From: Bacillota bacterium
Lineage (GTDB): Bacteria > Bacillota > Clostridia > Christensenellales > Aristaeellaceae
Reading direction: 5' to 3'
Assembly (NCBI GenBank): GCA_023459275.1
Contig: JAEWVC010000083.1
Location: 1-19,686, forward strand
Length of the DNA stretch: 19,686 nucleotides
The notes beneath the pieces were generated by a model, which worked only from the letters and a program-made list of their open reading frames with translations, ran no database searches and was not told the DNA's origin. Positions 13,458 through 19,686 of this stretch are shown piece by piece (the first letter of the stretch is position 1; each line of letters starts with the position of its first letter). Position numbers and translations under genes: made by a program.

Positions 13458-14645
13458 CTACTGCTCTTCCTGTTTGGCGGGCTTCGCGTCCTCCGGGGCG
13501 GCTTCCTTGGCCCTGCGCTTGAAAGGCAGCTTCAGCCTGGGCGCGGCGATGGGAAGATCCTCTCCGCCGTCAGCCTGCAGGACCACCTTGCACAAATTCA
13601 GCAGGATCGGCCCCAGCAGCAGCCCCAGCACATTGCCGGTGAGCTGGAAGCCCGCGAACATGGCCATCATGGTGGCCAGGGGGTACAGCCCCAGGTTTTT
13701 GCCTACGATGCGCGGCTCGGCAATTTGACGCGCCACTACCACGGAGACATACGTCAGCGCCATGCCAATGCCGGTGGCCGTATCGCCCATGGCAAACCCC
13801 ACCAGGGACCAGGGGATCAAAAACAACCCCGCTCCCAGCACGGGCAGGGCGTCCGCAAGACCGATGAGCAGCCCAAGCAGCAGCCAGTAGGGTTTGTGCT
13901 GGATCAGCAGCCCGCAGGTGACCACCACCGTGATCAAAAGGGAAACCAGAAGCTGCGCCTTGATCTGCCCGAACAGTGCCTTGAAGATATCGCGCTTGAG
14001 CAGCATGCTTTTGCGCACCACGCCTTTGGGAAAGGTCCGGTGGAAGAAGGCGAAAATGCGCTCCCGGTCACTGCTCAGATAGAATGTGCCCATAATGGTC
14101 AGCACCACCGACAGCAGCACCTTGGGCGCCGAGGTTGCCGTTGTCCAGGCTCCGGCCGCGATGGTCCGGGCCAGGGGCGTCAGCGCGTTTTCCGCCTCCT
14201 TCAGCACGCCTTCAATCATGCCCGTCAGGTTTTCCGGCAGTACGTCCGCGTAGTGCTGGCTCAGATTCGTCATCCATACCGTGATCTGAATATTCAGCGA
14301 CCGTAAAAGGGATGGCGTGGCCTGGGCCAGGGAAATGGCCTCCCGGATCAGCCGCCCCGACACGGCCTTCAGCAGCCAGCCGATCAGGCCGAACAATACC
14401 AGCATCCCCAGGAGGGTGGCCAGCTTGTTGCCCAGCCGCATTTTGGAAAACGCCCGGCGCAAAAGCCGCACCAGGGGTTCCATCATCATGGCGAACAGCA
14501 GCGCCACCACAAACGGCCAGAAGAGAGGGAACAGCTTGACCACCACGAAGCAAACGGCAAGCACCAGAGCGACGAGGACCAACCGCCGGGGGATGTCGTT
14601 CATTTTTTCGTTCCAGTTTCGTAGCCTGTTCAGCAGGTCTTCCAT
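13458..14645 (-). CDS. ytvI: YtvI-like sporulation membrane protein, AI-2E exporter superfamily
   Basis: A 395-residue polytopic membrane protein of the AI-2E/PerM superfamily, most like the sporulation integral membrane protein YtvI. It has a short basic N-terminus, a pair of hydrophobic segments (~20-55), one at ~75-93, an extracytoplasmic region (~95-165) and a group of C-terminal segments with the family signature GLADALPVLGAGLFLIPW (~273-290) and RQIAEPRIVGKNLGLYPL (~315-332). The charged Lys/Ala/Glu-rich tail (~365-395) is an extension. ATG 14645 has GAGGGAGGGAG about 4 nt upstream. The transported molecule is unknown. It heads the operon with trmH and ywlG; its promoter looks like sigma-A rather than a sporulation sigma factor. 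Confidence 0.85.
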   Translation of the reverse strand: MEDLLNRLRNWNEKMNDIPRRLVLVALVLAVCFVVVKLFPLFWPFVVALLFAMMMEPLVRLLRRAFSKMRLGNKLATLLGMLVLFGLIGWLLKAVSGRLIREAISLAQATPSLLRSLNIQITVWMTNLSQHYADVLPENLTGMIEGVLKEAENALTPLARTIAAGAWTTATSAPKVLLSVVLTIMGTFYLSSDRERIFAFFHRTFPKGVVRKSMLLKRDIFKALFGQIKAQLLVSLLITVVVTCGLLIQHKPYWLLLGLLIGLADALPVLGAGLFLIPWSLVGFAMGDTATGIGMALTYVSVVVARQIAEPRIVGKNLGLYPLATMMAMFAGFQLTGNVLGLLLGPILLNLCKVVLQADGGEDLPIAAPRLKLPFKRRAKEAAPEDAKPAKQEEQ

Positions 14646-14674
14646 GTGCTCCCTCCCTCGGTGTGTTTTTTGTT

Positions 14675-14703
14675 AGTATATCATGCGGGGGTATTTTTGT
14701 CAT
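14675..14703 (-). promoter_or_regulatory. Sigma-A promoter of the ytvI-trmH-ywlG operon
   Basis: On the minus strand ATGACA (14703-14698), 17 nt, then TATACT (14680-14675). The -35 box lies inside the last codons of the upstream cyclase gene. CATGATA here also fits a sigma-G -10, but no matching -35 is present at 17-18 nt. Confidence 0.65.
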
Positions 14704-15307
14704 GGAGCAATCTGGCGGCGGCCCGCACCGGGCTGGCCTCCGCCATCAGGCGCAGGGGGAAGGCCGCGATTTCGAAAGCCCCTTTAAGGCTGCCAAGGTT
14801 CCGCAGGTTTTCCACAACGGGAATGCCTGCCTTAAGCAACAGCTTGTGCACGGGAAAGGGCGGTTCATCCGGCGAGGGCATATCCATCCCCAGAAAGGCG
14901 ATATTTTCCTTTACAAGCCGCCGCGCCAGATCAGGGGATACCACGGGATGGTCCCGGTAATACCGGTCCGTGCCGTAGTACGCCTCCATCCCGGTATACA
15001 GAAGAACCGCTTTGCCGGCAAGCGCCCCTTCGGGCAGCTCCGGCGCCTTGATTTCCCGCTGGCCGCGCACGTCCAGCAGGACACCCGGGACAAGGCAGCG
15101 GGAAAGGGGAATTGTGTCTATCCCCGGCGCGTTTTCCAAAAGGTGCATGGGCGCGTCCATATGCGTGCCCGCGTGCAGGCCGGTATCCAGGGCATACGCG
15201 GTATAAAAATCCTTCTCAACGCTTTTTTCCTTGACAAGGCTCGTCTGCCTGTCACCCGGATAAACGGGCATTCCATCTTCCATAGGCCAGCTCAGGTCCA
15301 CCCACAT
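14681..15307 (-). CDS. Cyclase-family metal hydrolase (kynurenine formamidase-like)
   Basis: A 208-residue cytosolic protein of the cyclase/KynB fold (Pfam Cyclase). The defining metal motif HAGTHMDAPMH is at ~46-56, and the first strand DLSWPMEDGMPVYPGD (~4-19) is typical. LLYTGM (~103-108), PVVSPDLARRLV (~121-132) and FLGMDMPSPDEPPFPVHKLLL (~137-157) complete the family pattern. Members hydrolyse amides or lactones such as N-formylkynurenine, but no tryptophan-degradation genes are nearby, so the substrate is open. ATG 15307 follows a G-rich ribosome site. The promoter on the minus strand is TGGTCA (15354-15349), 17 nt, TATACT (15331-15326). Confidence 0.88.
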   Translation of the reverse strand: MWVDLSWPMEDGMPVYPGDRQTSLVKEKSVEKDFYTAYALDTGLHAGTHMDAPMHLLENAPGIDTIPLSRCLVPGVLLDVRGQREIKAPELPEGALAGKAVLLYTGMEAYYGTDRYYRDHPVVSPDLARRLVKENIAFLGMDMPSPDEPPFPVHKLLLKAGIPVVENLRNLGSLKGAFEIAAFPLRLMAEASPVRAAARLLHDKNTPA

Positions 15308-15364
15308 AGCCCTTCCCCCCTATCCCACAGTATACCTGTTTGTGAAAGGGATGACCACAGCTAT

Positions 15365-15393
15365 TTGTAACTTTTCCCTGAGTATGGTATGAT
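15365..15393 (+). promoter_or_regulatory. Sigma-A promoter of the coiled-coil gene pair
   Basis: TTGTAA (15365-15370), a 17-nt spacer and TATGAT (15388-15393), with start near 15400 and ribosome site GGAAAGGAG at 15404-15412. Divergent from the cyclase promoter. Confidence 0.75.
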
Positions 15394-15419
15394 AAGCTTG
15401 TCCGGAAAGGAGCTTATCT

Positions 15420-15845
15420 ATGGATGAAAAGCTGTCCTCGATCATCAAAAAACCCAAGGAATTGATCGGCGGGGCGATAAGCGCCCTCAAGGGGCCGGAT
15501 GTGGAAGGCCTGATGGAGCACTTTACCGATGAGATGACCCTGGTGGCCGAAGGCCTGTACGACGATCAGATGCGGCTGCGCAAGGAAGTGGAGGATATAT
15601 CCGCTCAGCAGACCATCCTGTCCCAACAGGTCCTTGACGGCCGGGAGGAGCTGCTGGCAAAGCTCGACCAGCAGCAAAAAGAGCTTGCCGCGCGTCTTGG
15701 CGACATGCAAAAGAAAATGCAGGCGTTGGAGGCGCACAAGAGCAGGCAGGCCAAAAAAAACGGGTGGCTTTCCCAGGTGACGGTGCTGGCTGCCATCGTG
15801 GCGGGGGCTTGGGTCATTGTCACCTTGCTGAATCTTTTGAAATGA
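15420..15845 (+). CDS. Tail-anchored coiled-coil protein of unknown function
   Basis: A 141-residue protein I do not recognise. Residues 1-45 are amphipathic with several Lys/Gly, residues ~50-108 are rich in Glu, Gln, Lys, Leu and Arg in a heptad-like pattern (a likely coiled coil), and ~118-139 form a single hydrophobic segment (VTVLAAIVAGAWVIVTLLNL) ending in Lys. This makes it a C-terminally membrane-anchored, cytosol-facing rod. ATG 15420 lies 7 nt after AAAGGAG. The following gene starts 35 bp later with its own ribosome site and is probably co-transcribed. Confidence 0.8.
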   Translation: MDEKLSSIIKKPKELIGGAISALKGPDVEGLMEHFTDEMTLVAEGLYDDQMRLRKEVEDISAQQTILSQQVLDGREELLAKLDQQQKELAARLGDMQKKMQALEAHKSRQAKKNGWLSQVTVLAAIVAGAWVIVTLLNLLK

Positions 15846-15880
15846 CAGGAAGAAAGCCTGAACATGAAGGAGGGCTTTGT

Positions 15881-16420
15881 GTGCGTTCCTACCGGGAGAT
15901 CGTAAAGGAGTATCAAAAAAAGCGCCGCGATACGCTGGTGGATGCCTTGGCCACAAGTCTGACCTATGTGGACGAAATCTGCGTGGACGTCGGCGTGCTG
16001 CACGATACCGGCATACTGGATGAATTGCTCAACGGCGCCTTTGGCGCGCTTCCCTTTGTGCTCATCGCGGTCACGGAGCAGGCCAAGGTGCTGCTTGGGC
16101 GCAAGCCGGCAAAGACCGGGATGAAGGACGCGGCCTTCCGCATGGCAAAATCCGGGGCCGCCATGGGCGTTGGCGCCCTGGTGGCAGGCGCCGCGGGGGT
16201 GTTGGCCGCTGTTCCGGTGACGGTGGGCGTGCGTGCGATGTTTGACAGGTACAAGCTGCGCATCCTTACGGGGCGCCGTGTTCAAATGCGCACCCAAAGG
16301 CTTGTAAATCTTCGCACGGCCATGGCCCCGCCCCTCGTGATCTTCGATCAGCCCCTGCTGGCGCAAGGGCAAAATGCGCTGCCCCCGGGCAAGGCGGCGG
16401 GGGAACCTCTTTCCCAATAA
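15881..16420 (+). CDS. Uncharacterised protein with hydrophobic glycine-rich core
   Basis: A 179-residue protein from a GTG start; not recognised. Residues ~1-25 are highly charged (REIVKEYQKKRRDTL). A hydrophobic stretch (~48-65, LNGAFGALPFVLIAVTEQ) and a longer Gly/Ala/Val-rich one (~91-117, GAAMGVGALVAGAAGVLAAV) suggest two membrane-inserting helices; a basic region (RYKLRILTGRRVQMRTQR) and a Pro-rich tail follow. GTG 15881 is preferred because AAGGAGG ends 7 nt upstream. An ATG at 15842 overlaps the previous stop (ATGA) and would add 13 residues, but has no ribosome site of its own. The glycine-rich hydrophobic core slightly resembles EcsC-type proteins, without firm support. Downstream is a hairpin-rich gap. 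Confidence 0.75.
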   Translation: MRSYREIVKEYQKKRRDTLVDALATSLTYVDEICVDVGVLHDTGILDELLNGAFGALPFVLIAVTEQAKVLLGRKPAKTGMKDAAFRMAKSGAAMGVGALVAGAAGVLAAVPVTVGVRAMFDRYKLRILTGRRVQMRTQRLVNLRTAMAPPLVIFDQPLLAQGQNALPPGKAAGEPLSQ

Positions 16421-16435
16421 AATTTTTGAGGGAAG

Positions 16436-16575
16436 GATACGGGGCTTCGGAACGCCGCCCCGCCTGTGGCGGAAATGTGCGGGGTGGAGGAGGCTTGCGA
16501 AACGGGCCGCGGGAGCGGCAGTGAATCGCGGCGACGATTGAGCAAGCGGGGCAGAACTTTTTGCAAAAAGTTCTA
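16436..16575. repeat. Hairpin-rich intergenic element with AAACGG/GCAGTG core
   Basis: Contains AAACGG (16500-16505), a GCCGC/GCGGC hairpin and GCAGTG (16518-16523), the same order as AAACGG-hairpin-GCAGTG at 10279-10309. It ends with a strong hairpin (~16548-16577) whose arms contain CAGAACTTTTT and AAAAAGTTCT, flanked by GGGG/CCCC. The hairpin lies between converging genes and could act as a two-way terminator, but has no T-run outside the stem. Confidence 0.5.
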
Positions 16576-16585
16576 CCCCGTGTTT

Positions 16586-17227
16586 CTATACCAGCGCCAG
16601 CAATTCTCCCGGATGGGCGATCAGGTGTTTGGCCCGGTGCGTTTCCAGCTCTTCCCGGGGCCTGAAGCCCCACAGCGCCCCTACCGGAACCATGCCGGCG
16701 TTGTGGGCGCAATCCATATCCACCGCCGTGTCGCCCACATACAAAAAATGCTCCGGGGCCAGGCCCATTTCCCTGGCAATCCGGTTTGCGCCCGTAGGGT
16801 CGGGCTTCACCGGCACACCCTCCTGCTGGCCCCTGACAATGGCAAAGTTGATTTTTGGGAAATAGTAGGCCGTTACGTTCAACGTATCGGCGTGCGGCTT
16901 ATTGGAGAAAATACATACGGGCAGGCCCAGGCGGTTCAGCTTCGAAAGCATGTCCAATATCCCGTCATAAGGCTGCGTCTTATTCCTGCATCCCGCGGCG
17001 TAATAGGCTTGATACTTTTTCAGTACGCCGGGTGCGGCCTGGGCATTGAAACCTGTGGCCCGCATAGCCAGTTCCTTGACCCCGTCCCCCACAAAATAGC
17101 GGTATGCGTCAAGGGGATGCTGCATGAGCCCCGAATCCGACAGCGCCTTGTTCATGCTGTCGGCGATATCGGCAAGGGTGTTGAGCAGCGTCCCATCCAG
17201 ATCAAACAATACGGCTTGTACGGCCAT
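16586..17227 (-). CDS. HAD-family phosphatase, phosphoglycolate phosphatase-like
   Basis: A 213-residue cytosolic HAD hydrolase of the Gph/PpaX type, which removes phosphate from small phosphorylated metabolites such as 2-phosphoglycolate. Motif I is VLFDLDGTLLNT (6-17) with nucleophile Asp9 and Asp11; a helical cap domain follows (~18-85); motif II is CIFSNKPH (~105-112), motif III the Lys of VKPDP (~139-143) and motif IV YVGDTAVDMDCA (~163-174). ATG 17227 follows a GGAAAGGACGG site. The promoter on the minus strand is TTGCAT (17286-17281), 17 nt, TACAAT (17263-17258); it overlaps the sigma-G-like promoter of the divergent BofC-like gene. Substrate is uncertain, as usual for this family. Confidence 0.9.
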   Translation of the reverse strand: MAVQAVLFDLDGTLLNTLADIADSMNKALSDSGLMQHPLDAYRYFVGDGVKELAMRATGFNAQAAPGVLKKYQAYYAAGCRNKTQPYDGILDMLSKLNRLGLPVCIFSNKPHADTLNVTAYYFPKINFAIVRGQQEGVPVKPDPTGANRIAREMGLAPEHFLYVGDTAVDMDCAHNAGMVPVGALWGFRPREELETHRAKHLIAHPGELLALV

Positions 17228-17257
17228 GGTGCCACCGTCCTTTCCTGTTGCCCGGCC

Positions 17258-17286
17258 ATTGTACCACAGGGAGAAAAAGCATGCAA
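17258..17286 (-). promoter_or_regulatory. Sigma-A promoter of the HAD phosphatase gene
   Basis: TTGCAT (17286-17281), 17-nt spacer, TACAAT (17263-17258) on the minus strand. Its -35 box shares bases with the -35 element of the opposite sigma-G-like promoter. Confidence 0.65.
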
Positions 17287-17308
17287 ATCCGCATTTGCGG
17301 GCATACTT
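17279..17308 (+). promoter_or_regulatory. Sigma-G-like promoter of the BofC-like gene
   Basis: GCATG (17279-17283), an 18-nt spacer and CATACTT (17302-17308) fit the sigma-G consensus GHATR-N18-CATXHTA in all but the last base. Transcription would start ~27 nt before the ATG at 17342. The spacer length equals that of the spoIVB promoter at 2255-2284. Confidence 0.6.
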
Positions 17309-17341
17309 TACGCGTTGGCAGGAAAAGGAGGGCGAGGTTTA

Positions 17342-17953
17342 ATGCAAAGAAACGGGCGAAGCGGCCGGAAAATACGGATGCGGGGCATGATCCCGTTCAA
17401 CCGGCAGGTTTTTTTGGGCGCCGCCGCGCTGGTGGTCACCGCCGTACTGCTCATTATCGGGCTGTATCCCAGGAATGCCGTGGCGCCGGATGTCACGGAC
17501 ACCGCCCCTCCTGAAACCATGGCGGATGCGGCGGGCACCCAGGTGTCCACCCTGGTGGAGGCGGGATGCGAGCTTGTACAGCAGATGACCTATTCCCGCT
17601 GCGGCCATACCATCACGCGGCGGATACCCCTGCCCCAGGAGCTTGCGGGGAAGACGCTCCGGGATGTGGAAGCCGCTTACGAGGGCTGGCAGGTAACGGA
17701 ATTTTTGCCAAAGCGCATTACCATGTCCAGGCTGTTCCCGCTGTACTGCGCCCAGCACGTGGTATTGATGCCTGATGAGTCGGGCATGCTTGCCGTGTAT
17801 CAAAACAAATACGGCGACGCCATGGTCTTTGTGCAGTCCCTGGAGACAAGCCTTGCAAGCCTGCCCGAATCCCTGCAGGAGGAGATCCGCCAGGGCAAGG
17901 GTTTCGATTCCATGGGCGGCCTGGAGGAATGGCTGGAGAACATGGAAAGCTGA
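17342..17953 (+). CDS. BofC-like forespore protein
   Basis: A 203-residue protein with a basic N-terminus and one membrane segment (~21-41, VFLGAAALVVTAVLLIIGLY), so it is probably anchored or exported. The soluble part has a first domain (CELVQQMTYSRCGHTITRR, then PLPQELAGKTL and YEGWQVTEF) and a C-terminal portion (LMPDESGMLAVYQNKYGDAM, ETSLASLPESL, GLEEWLENMES) that resembles the BofC C-terminal domain. In B. subtilis BofC is made in the forespore under sigma-G and restrains the SpoIVB protease. A sigma-G-like promoter upstream supports the same setting. ATG 17342 follows GGAGGGCGAGG; the reading frame is open far upstream, but that part overlaps the divergent HAD gene. Distant members are hard to tell apart, so the function is inferred. 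Confidence 0.65.
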   Translation: MQRNGRSGRKIRMRGMIPFNRQVFLGAAALVVTAVLLIIGLYPRNAVAPDVTDTAPPETMADAAGTQVSTLVEAGCELVQQMTYSRCGHTITRRIPLPQELAGKTLRDVEAAYEGWQVTEFLPKRITMSRLFPLYCAQHVVLMPDESGMLAVYQNKYGDAMVFVQSLETSLASLPESLQEEIRQGKGFDSMGGLEEWLENMES

Positions 17954-17954
17954 A

Positions 17955-18000
17955 TAAAAAGCACCCCGTCCAATCCCTTGAAAGAGACTGGACGGGGCAC
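17955..18000 (-). terminator. Terminator of the apgM-small peptide transcript
   Basis: On the minus strand a long stem (GCCCCGTCCA pairing with TGGACGGGGTGC, loop around TCTTTCAAGG) is followed by TTTTTATT. It begins 2 nt past the stop of the converging BofC-like gene. It would also form a stem in plus-strand RNA, but with no T-run there. Confidence 0.88.
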
Positions 18001-18071
18001 GTTATGCAAAAGCCTTATGCGAATTCCAAACATGATTACGCCCATGGCCGCAATCATGTTTTCCATTCATA

Positions 18072-18215
18072 TTACGGCTGCGCCTGCTGCTCGCTGACCG
18101 GTATGGTGCAGCCTTCTGAAAATTCTGCGGAGCACACGCTTTCATCGAAGGAGAGATCCTCCTCCTGCTGAACCTGCTGTTCGGGTTTGGCCTTTTTGTT
18201 TTGGGAATTCTCCAT
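18072..18215 (-). CDS. 47-residue acidic peptide of unknown function
   Basis: A short gene with a strong ribosome site, AGGGAGGTG, 6 nt before ATG 18215. The product starts MENSQNKKAKPEQQ, continues with an acidic stretch (QQEEDLSFDES) and ends with two cysteines in VCSAEFSEGCTIPVSEQQ. It has no signal peptide or membrane segment. It lies 76 bp after the apgM-type gene on the same strand and is followed by a terminator at 17955-18000, so it is probably the last gene of that transcript or has its own promoter in the gap. The acidic section before a Cys/Ser/Thr tail recalls modified-peptide precursors, but no modifying enzyme is in the window. I assign no function. Confidence 0.6.
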   Translation of the reverse strand: MENSQNKKAKPEQQVQQEEDLSFDESVCSAEFSEGCTIPVSEQQAQP

Positions 18216-18291
18216 GTCTGACACCTCCCTAGAGATTTCTTGTGTGATATGTACCCCAAAATCCGCAGGGTGAATCATGGTAAGCGCATTT

Positions 18292-19515
18292 TCAAAGGCT
18301 GCGTTCAAACAAATGCTCCATCAGCTGTGTGCCTTCCGGGAGGTGCAAACCTTTCAGGCAGGCTGTTTCGTCCAGCCGCGAGGCCGTGCCGGGGCGGCGG
18401 CTGTCGTACAGCGCCCAGGGCACGGGGGAGCCGTCATGGCCCCTGGTTTCAAGCAGCGTCAGATGGTCGCTGAGCATCAGCAGCCGGAAATCCCCCAGCG
18501 CCGGCAGTTTGTCCAGCAGCGGCGAAATGACCCGCTTATCCAGCCTGCGGATAGCCTCCAGCTTTTTGGCAAGGTCCCCGGCGTGGGACATCTCATCCGG
18601 GGCTTCCACATGGATCACCGCGAAATCGTCTCCCGACCGGAGCGCGCTGAGTGCCGCCTCCACCTTACCCTCGTAATTGGTATCAAGGTCCCCCGTGGCG
18701 CCCGGAACCTTCGGCGTCTTCAGCCCGGCCAGGGCGGCGATGCCCCACACCAGGGGCACGGCGCTGACCACGGAACCGAAATGGCCGTACTTCTCCTGAA
18801 AGGACGGCAACCGGATGGCCCGGCCCGGCCCCCAGGGCCAGACCATGTTGGCGGGCAGCAGGCCCCGCTGCCGCCGGGAAGCGTTGATGGGGTGGCCGTC
18901 CAGGATTTCGTAGCTCATCTTCATCAGCTTTTCAATCTTGGCGGCTAGATGGCCTTTGGGCCAGTGGCCGTCCATGGGTGTGTCCAGCACATTGTGGGGC
19001 TCCGTCAGATGAAAGACGGCATCCTTAGGCACCGGGCCGCAGAGCACGCCAATATGGCGGAAGCTGCGGCTGATGGTGACGGAAAGGCCCATCTCCTCCG
19101 AGATGGCCGCGTAGGCCGGGTGGGCAGCCAAATCGCGCATCAGGGTTTCAGCCTCATCCCCTTCGATACCGCCGCCGTTATGGCTGCGGATGACCAGCCC
19201 GCCAGGCGTGCTTTCCAAAGCGCACAGGTTGACCCGGAGGGAAACCTCCCCCTCCTTCAGCATCACGCCCACACCCGCCGCCTCCAGCACGCTGCGGCCT
19301 GTGTAGCATGTTCTGGGATCATAGCCGAATATATTCAATATGGCCGTGTCACTGCCGGGGGCCACGCCCTTTGGTACGGTAAGGGCTGTTCCCCGCTCAC
19401 TGCCCGCCAAACGCCCCATGGCGGGCAGATCCAGGGCCTCCAGAGGCGTTTTGCCGCCCAAAGCATGAACCGGCTTATCCGCCATGCCGTCGCCGATGAC
19501 CATTACATACTTCAT
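18292..19515 (-). CDS. apgM: Cofactor-independent phosphoglycerate mutase / proposed homoserine kinase
   Basis: A 407-residue cytosolic enzyme of the archaeal-type ApgM group in the alkaline phosphatase superfamily. The N-terminus MKYVMVIGDGMADKP carries the first metal ligand; GVAPGSDTAILNIFGYDP (~48-65) contains the candidate nucleophile Ser; later metal-site regions are HVEAPDEMSHAGD (~303-315) and LMLSDHLTLLETRGHDGSPVPW (~345-366). Bacterial members are often named proposed homoserine kinase because they cluster with threonine genes; no threonine gene is visible here, so either activity is possible. ATG 19515 follows GGAAAGGAAG; longer in-frame starts overlap the promoter, TTGCGG (19571-19566), 17 nt, TATACT (19548-19543). 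The small peptide gene follows. Confidence 0.92.
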   Translation of the reverse strand: MKYVMVIGDGMADKPVHALGGKTPLEALDLPAMGRLAGSERGTALTVPKGVAPGSDTAILNIFGYDPRTCYTGRSVLEAAGVGVMLKEGEVSLRVNLCALESTPGGLVIRSHNGGGIEGDEAETLMRDLAAHPAYAAISEEMGLSVTISRSFRHIGVLCGPVPKDAVFHLTEPHNVLDTPMDGHWPKGHLAAKIEKLMKMSYEILDGHPINASRRQRGLLPANMVWPWGPGRAIRLPSFQEKYGHFGSVVSAVPLVWGIAALAGLKTPKVPGATGDLDTNYEGKVEAALSALRSGDDFAVIHVEAPDEMSHAGDLAKKLEAIRRLDKRVISPLLDKLPALGDFRLLMLSDHLTLLETRGHDGSPVPWALYDSRRPGTASRLDETACLKGLHLPEGTQLMEHLFERSL

Positions 19516-19542
19516 AGGGCACTTCCTTTCCGTATGGGCAAT

Positions 19543-19571
19543 AGTATACAGAAAATCCCACGCCGCCGCAA
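19543..19571 (-). promoter_or_regulatory. Probable sigma-A promoter of apgM
   Basis: TTGCGG (19571-19566), a 17-nt spacer and TATACT (19548-19543) on the minus strand, placing the start about 20 nt before the ATG at 19515. The -35 is only a half match. Confidence 0.55.
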
Positions 19572-19612
19572 CAGGGGAGGTGGAAAAAAAGGCGGGAGGA
19601 AACTGCGGGGAG

Positions 19613-19637
19613 GGGCTTTTTGAAAAAAGCCCCGCCC
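19613..19637. repeat. GGGGCTTTTT inverted repeat at right edge
   Basis: GGGGCTTTTT, a short GA spacer and AAAAAGCCCC form a strong hairpin next to a C-rich run. It resembles the GAACTTTTT hairpin at ~16548-16577 in design. No T-run follows on the plus strand, and no gene ends beside it within the window. Confidence 0.5.
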
Positions 19638-19686
19638 CCCGCCCCCCCAAAAAACATCAAAGATCTATATTTTAATGCCGAAGCAA

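Noticed and set aside
14675..14703. Sigma-G promoter for ytvI
   Set aside because: CATGATA fits a -10 but the bases 17-18 nt upstream do not fit GHATR, whereas a sigma-A pair with a 17-nt spacer is present.
16466..17341. Upstream extension of the BofC-like reading frame
   Set aside because: The extension overlaps the HAD phosphatase antisense and lacks a start with a ribosome site; ATG 17342 lies just after a sigma-G-like promoter.
18002..18070. 22-codon His-rich peptide after the 47-codon gene
   Set aside because: No ribosome site and no sign of conservation visible; kept only as a note in the small-peptide finding.

Overview
The window is a chromosomal stretch of a GC-rich, spore-forming Firmicute, most likely a gut-type Clostridia. 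The evidence is spoIVB followed by a Spo0A-like gene, a YtvI-type sporulation membrane protein, a BofC-like gene, a Trp T-box leader, c-di-GMP riboswitches and strong AGGAGG-type ribosome sites. There is no phage, transposase, CRISPR array, rRNA or tRNA. Genes face both ways in short operons, most with recognisable sigma-A promoters (17-bp spacers).

Layout. 1-2300: a Spo0A-like gene running off the left edge and spoIVB, both on the minus strand, with a perfect sigma-G-type promoter before spoIVB. 2317-4804: a plus-strand operon of a ROK sugar kinase, a DUF3842-type protein and a membrane protein. 5111-6330: a secreted CAP-domain protein whose ~475-nt leader holds four tandem cyclic-di-GMP-I riboswitch aptamers. 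6463-8290: PRPP synthetase and a GNAT acetyltransferase. 8441-10074: a Trp T-box, trpS and a small DUF378 membrane protein. 10088-10388: about ten consecutive hairpins. 10393-12030: a Na/Pi-cotransporter-PhoU protein. 12170-14703: operon ytvI-trmH-ywlG. 14681-16420: a cyclase-family hydrolase diverging from two uncharacterised genes (a tail-anchored coiled coil and a hydrophobic protein). 16586-17953: a HAD phosphatase diverging from a BofC-like gene with a sigma-G-like promoter. 18072-19571: an ApgM/proposed homoserine kinase gene and a 47-residue peptide gene, ending at a clear terminator.

Themes. Two genes whose B. subtilis counterparts interact in the forespore (spoIVB, bofC-like) carry the same sigma-G promoter architecture 15 kb apart. 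The Spo0A-like protein at the classical spo0A position keeps the DNA-binding domain but has lost most of the phosphorylation signature of its receiver domain, and its C-terminus reads into an intergenic double-hairpin repeat. The most striking feature is the four-aptamer c-di-GMP array in front of a cell-surface protein.
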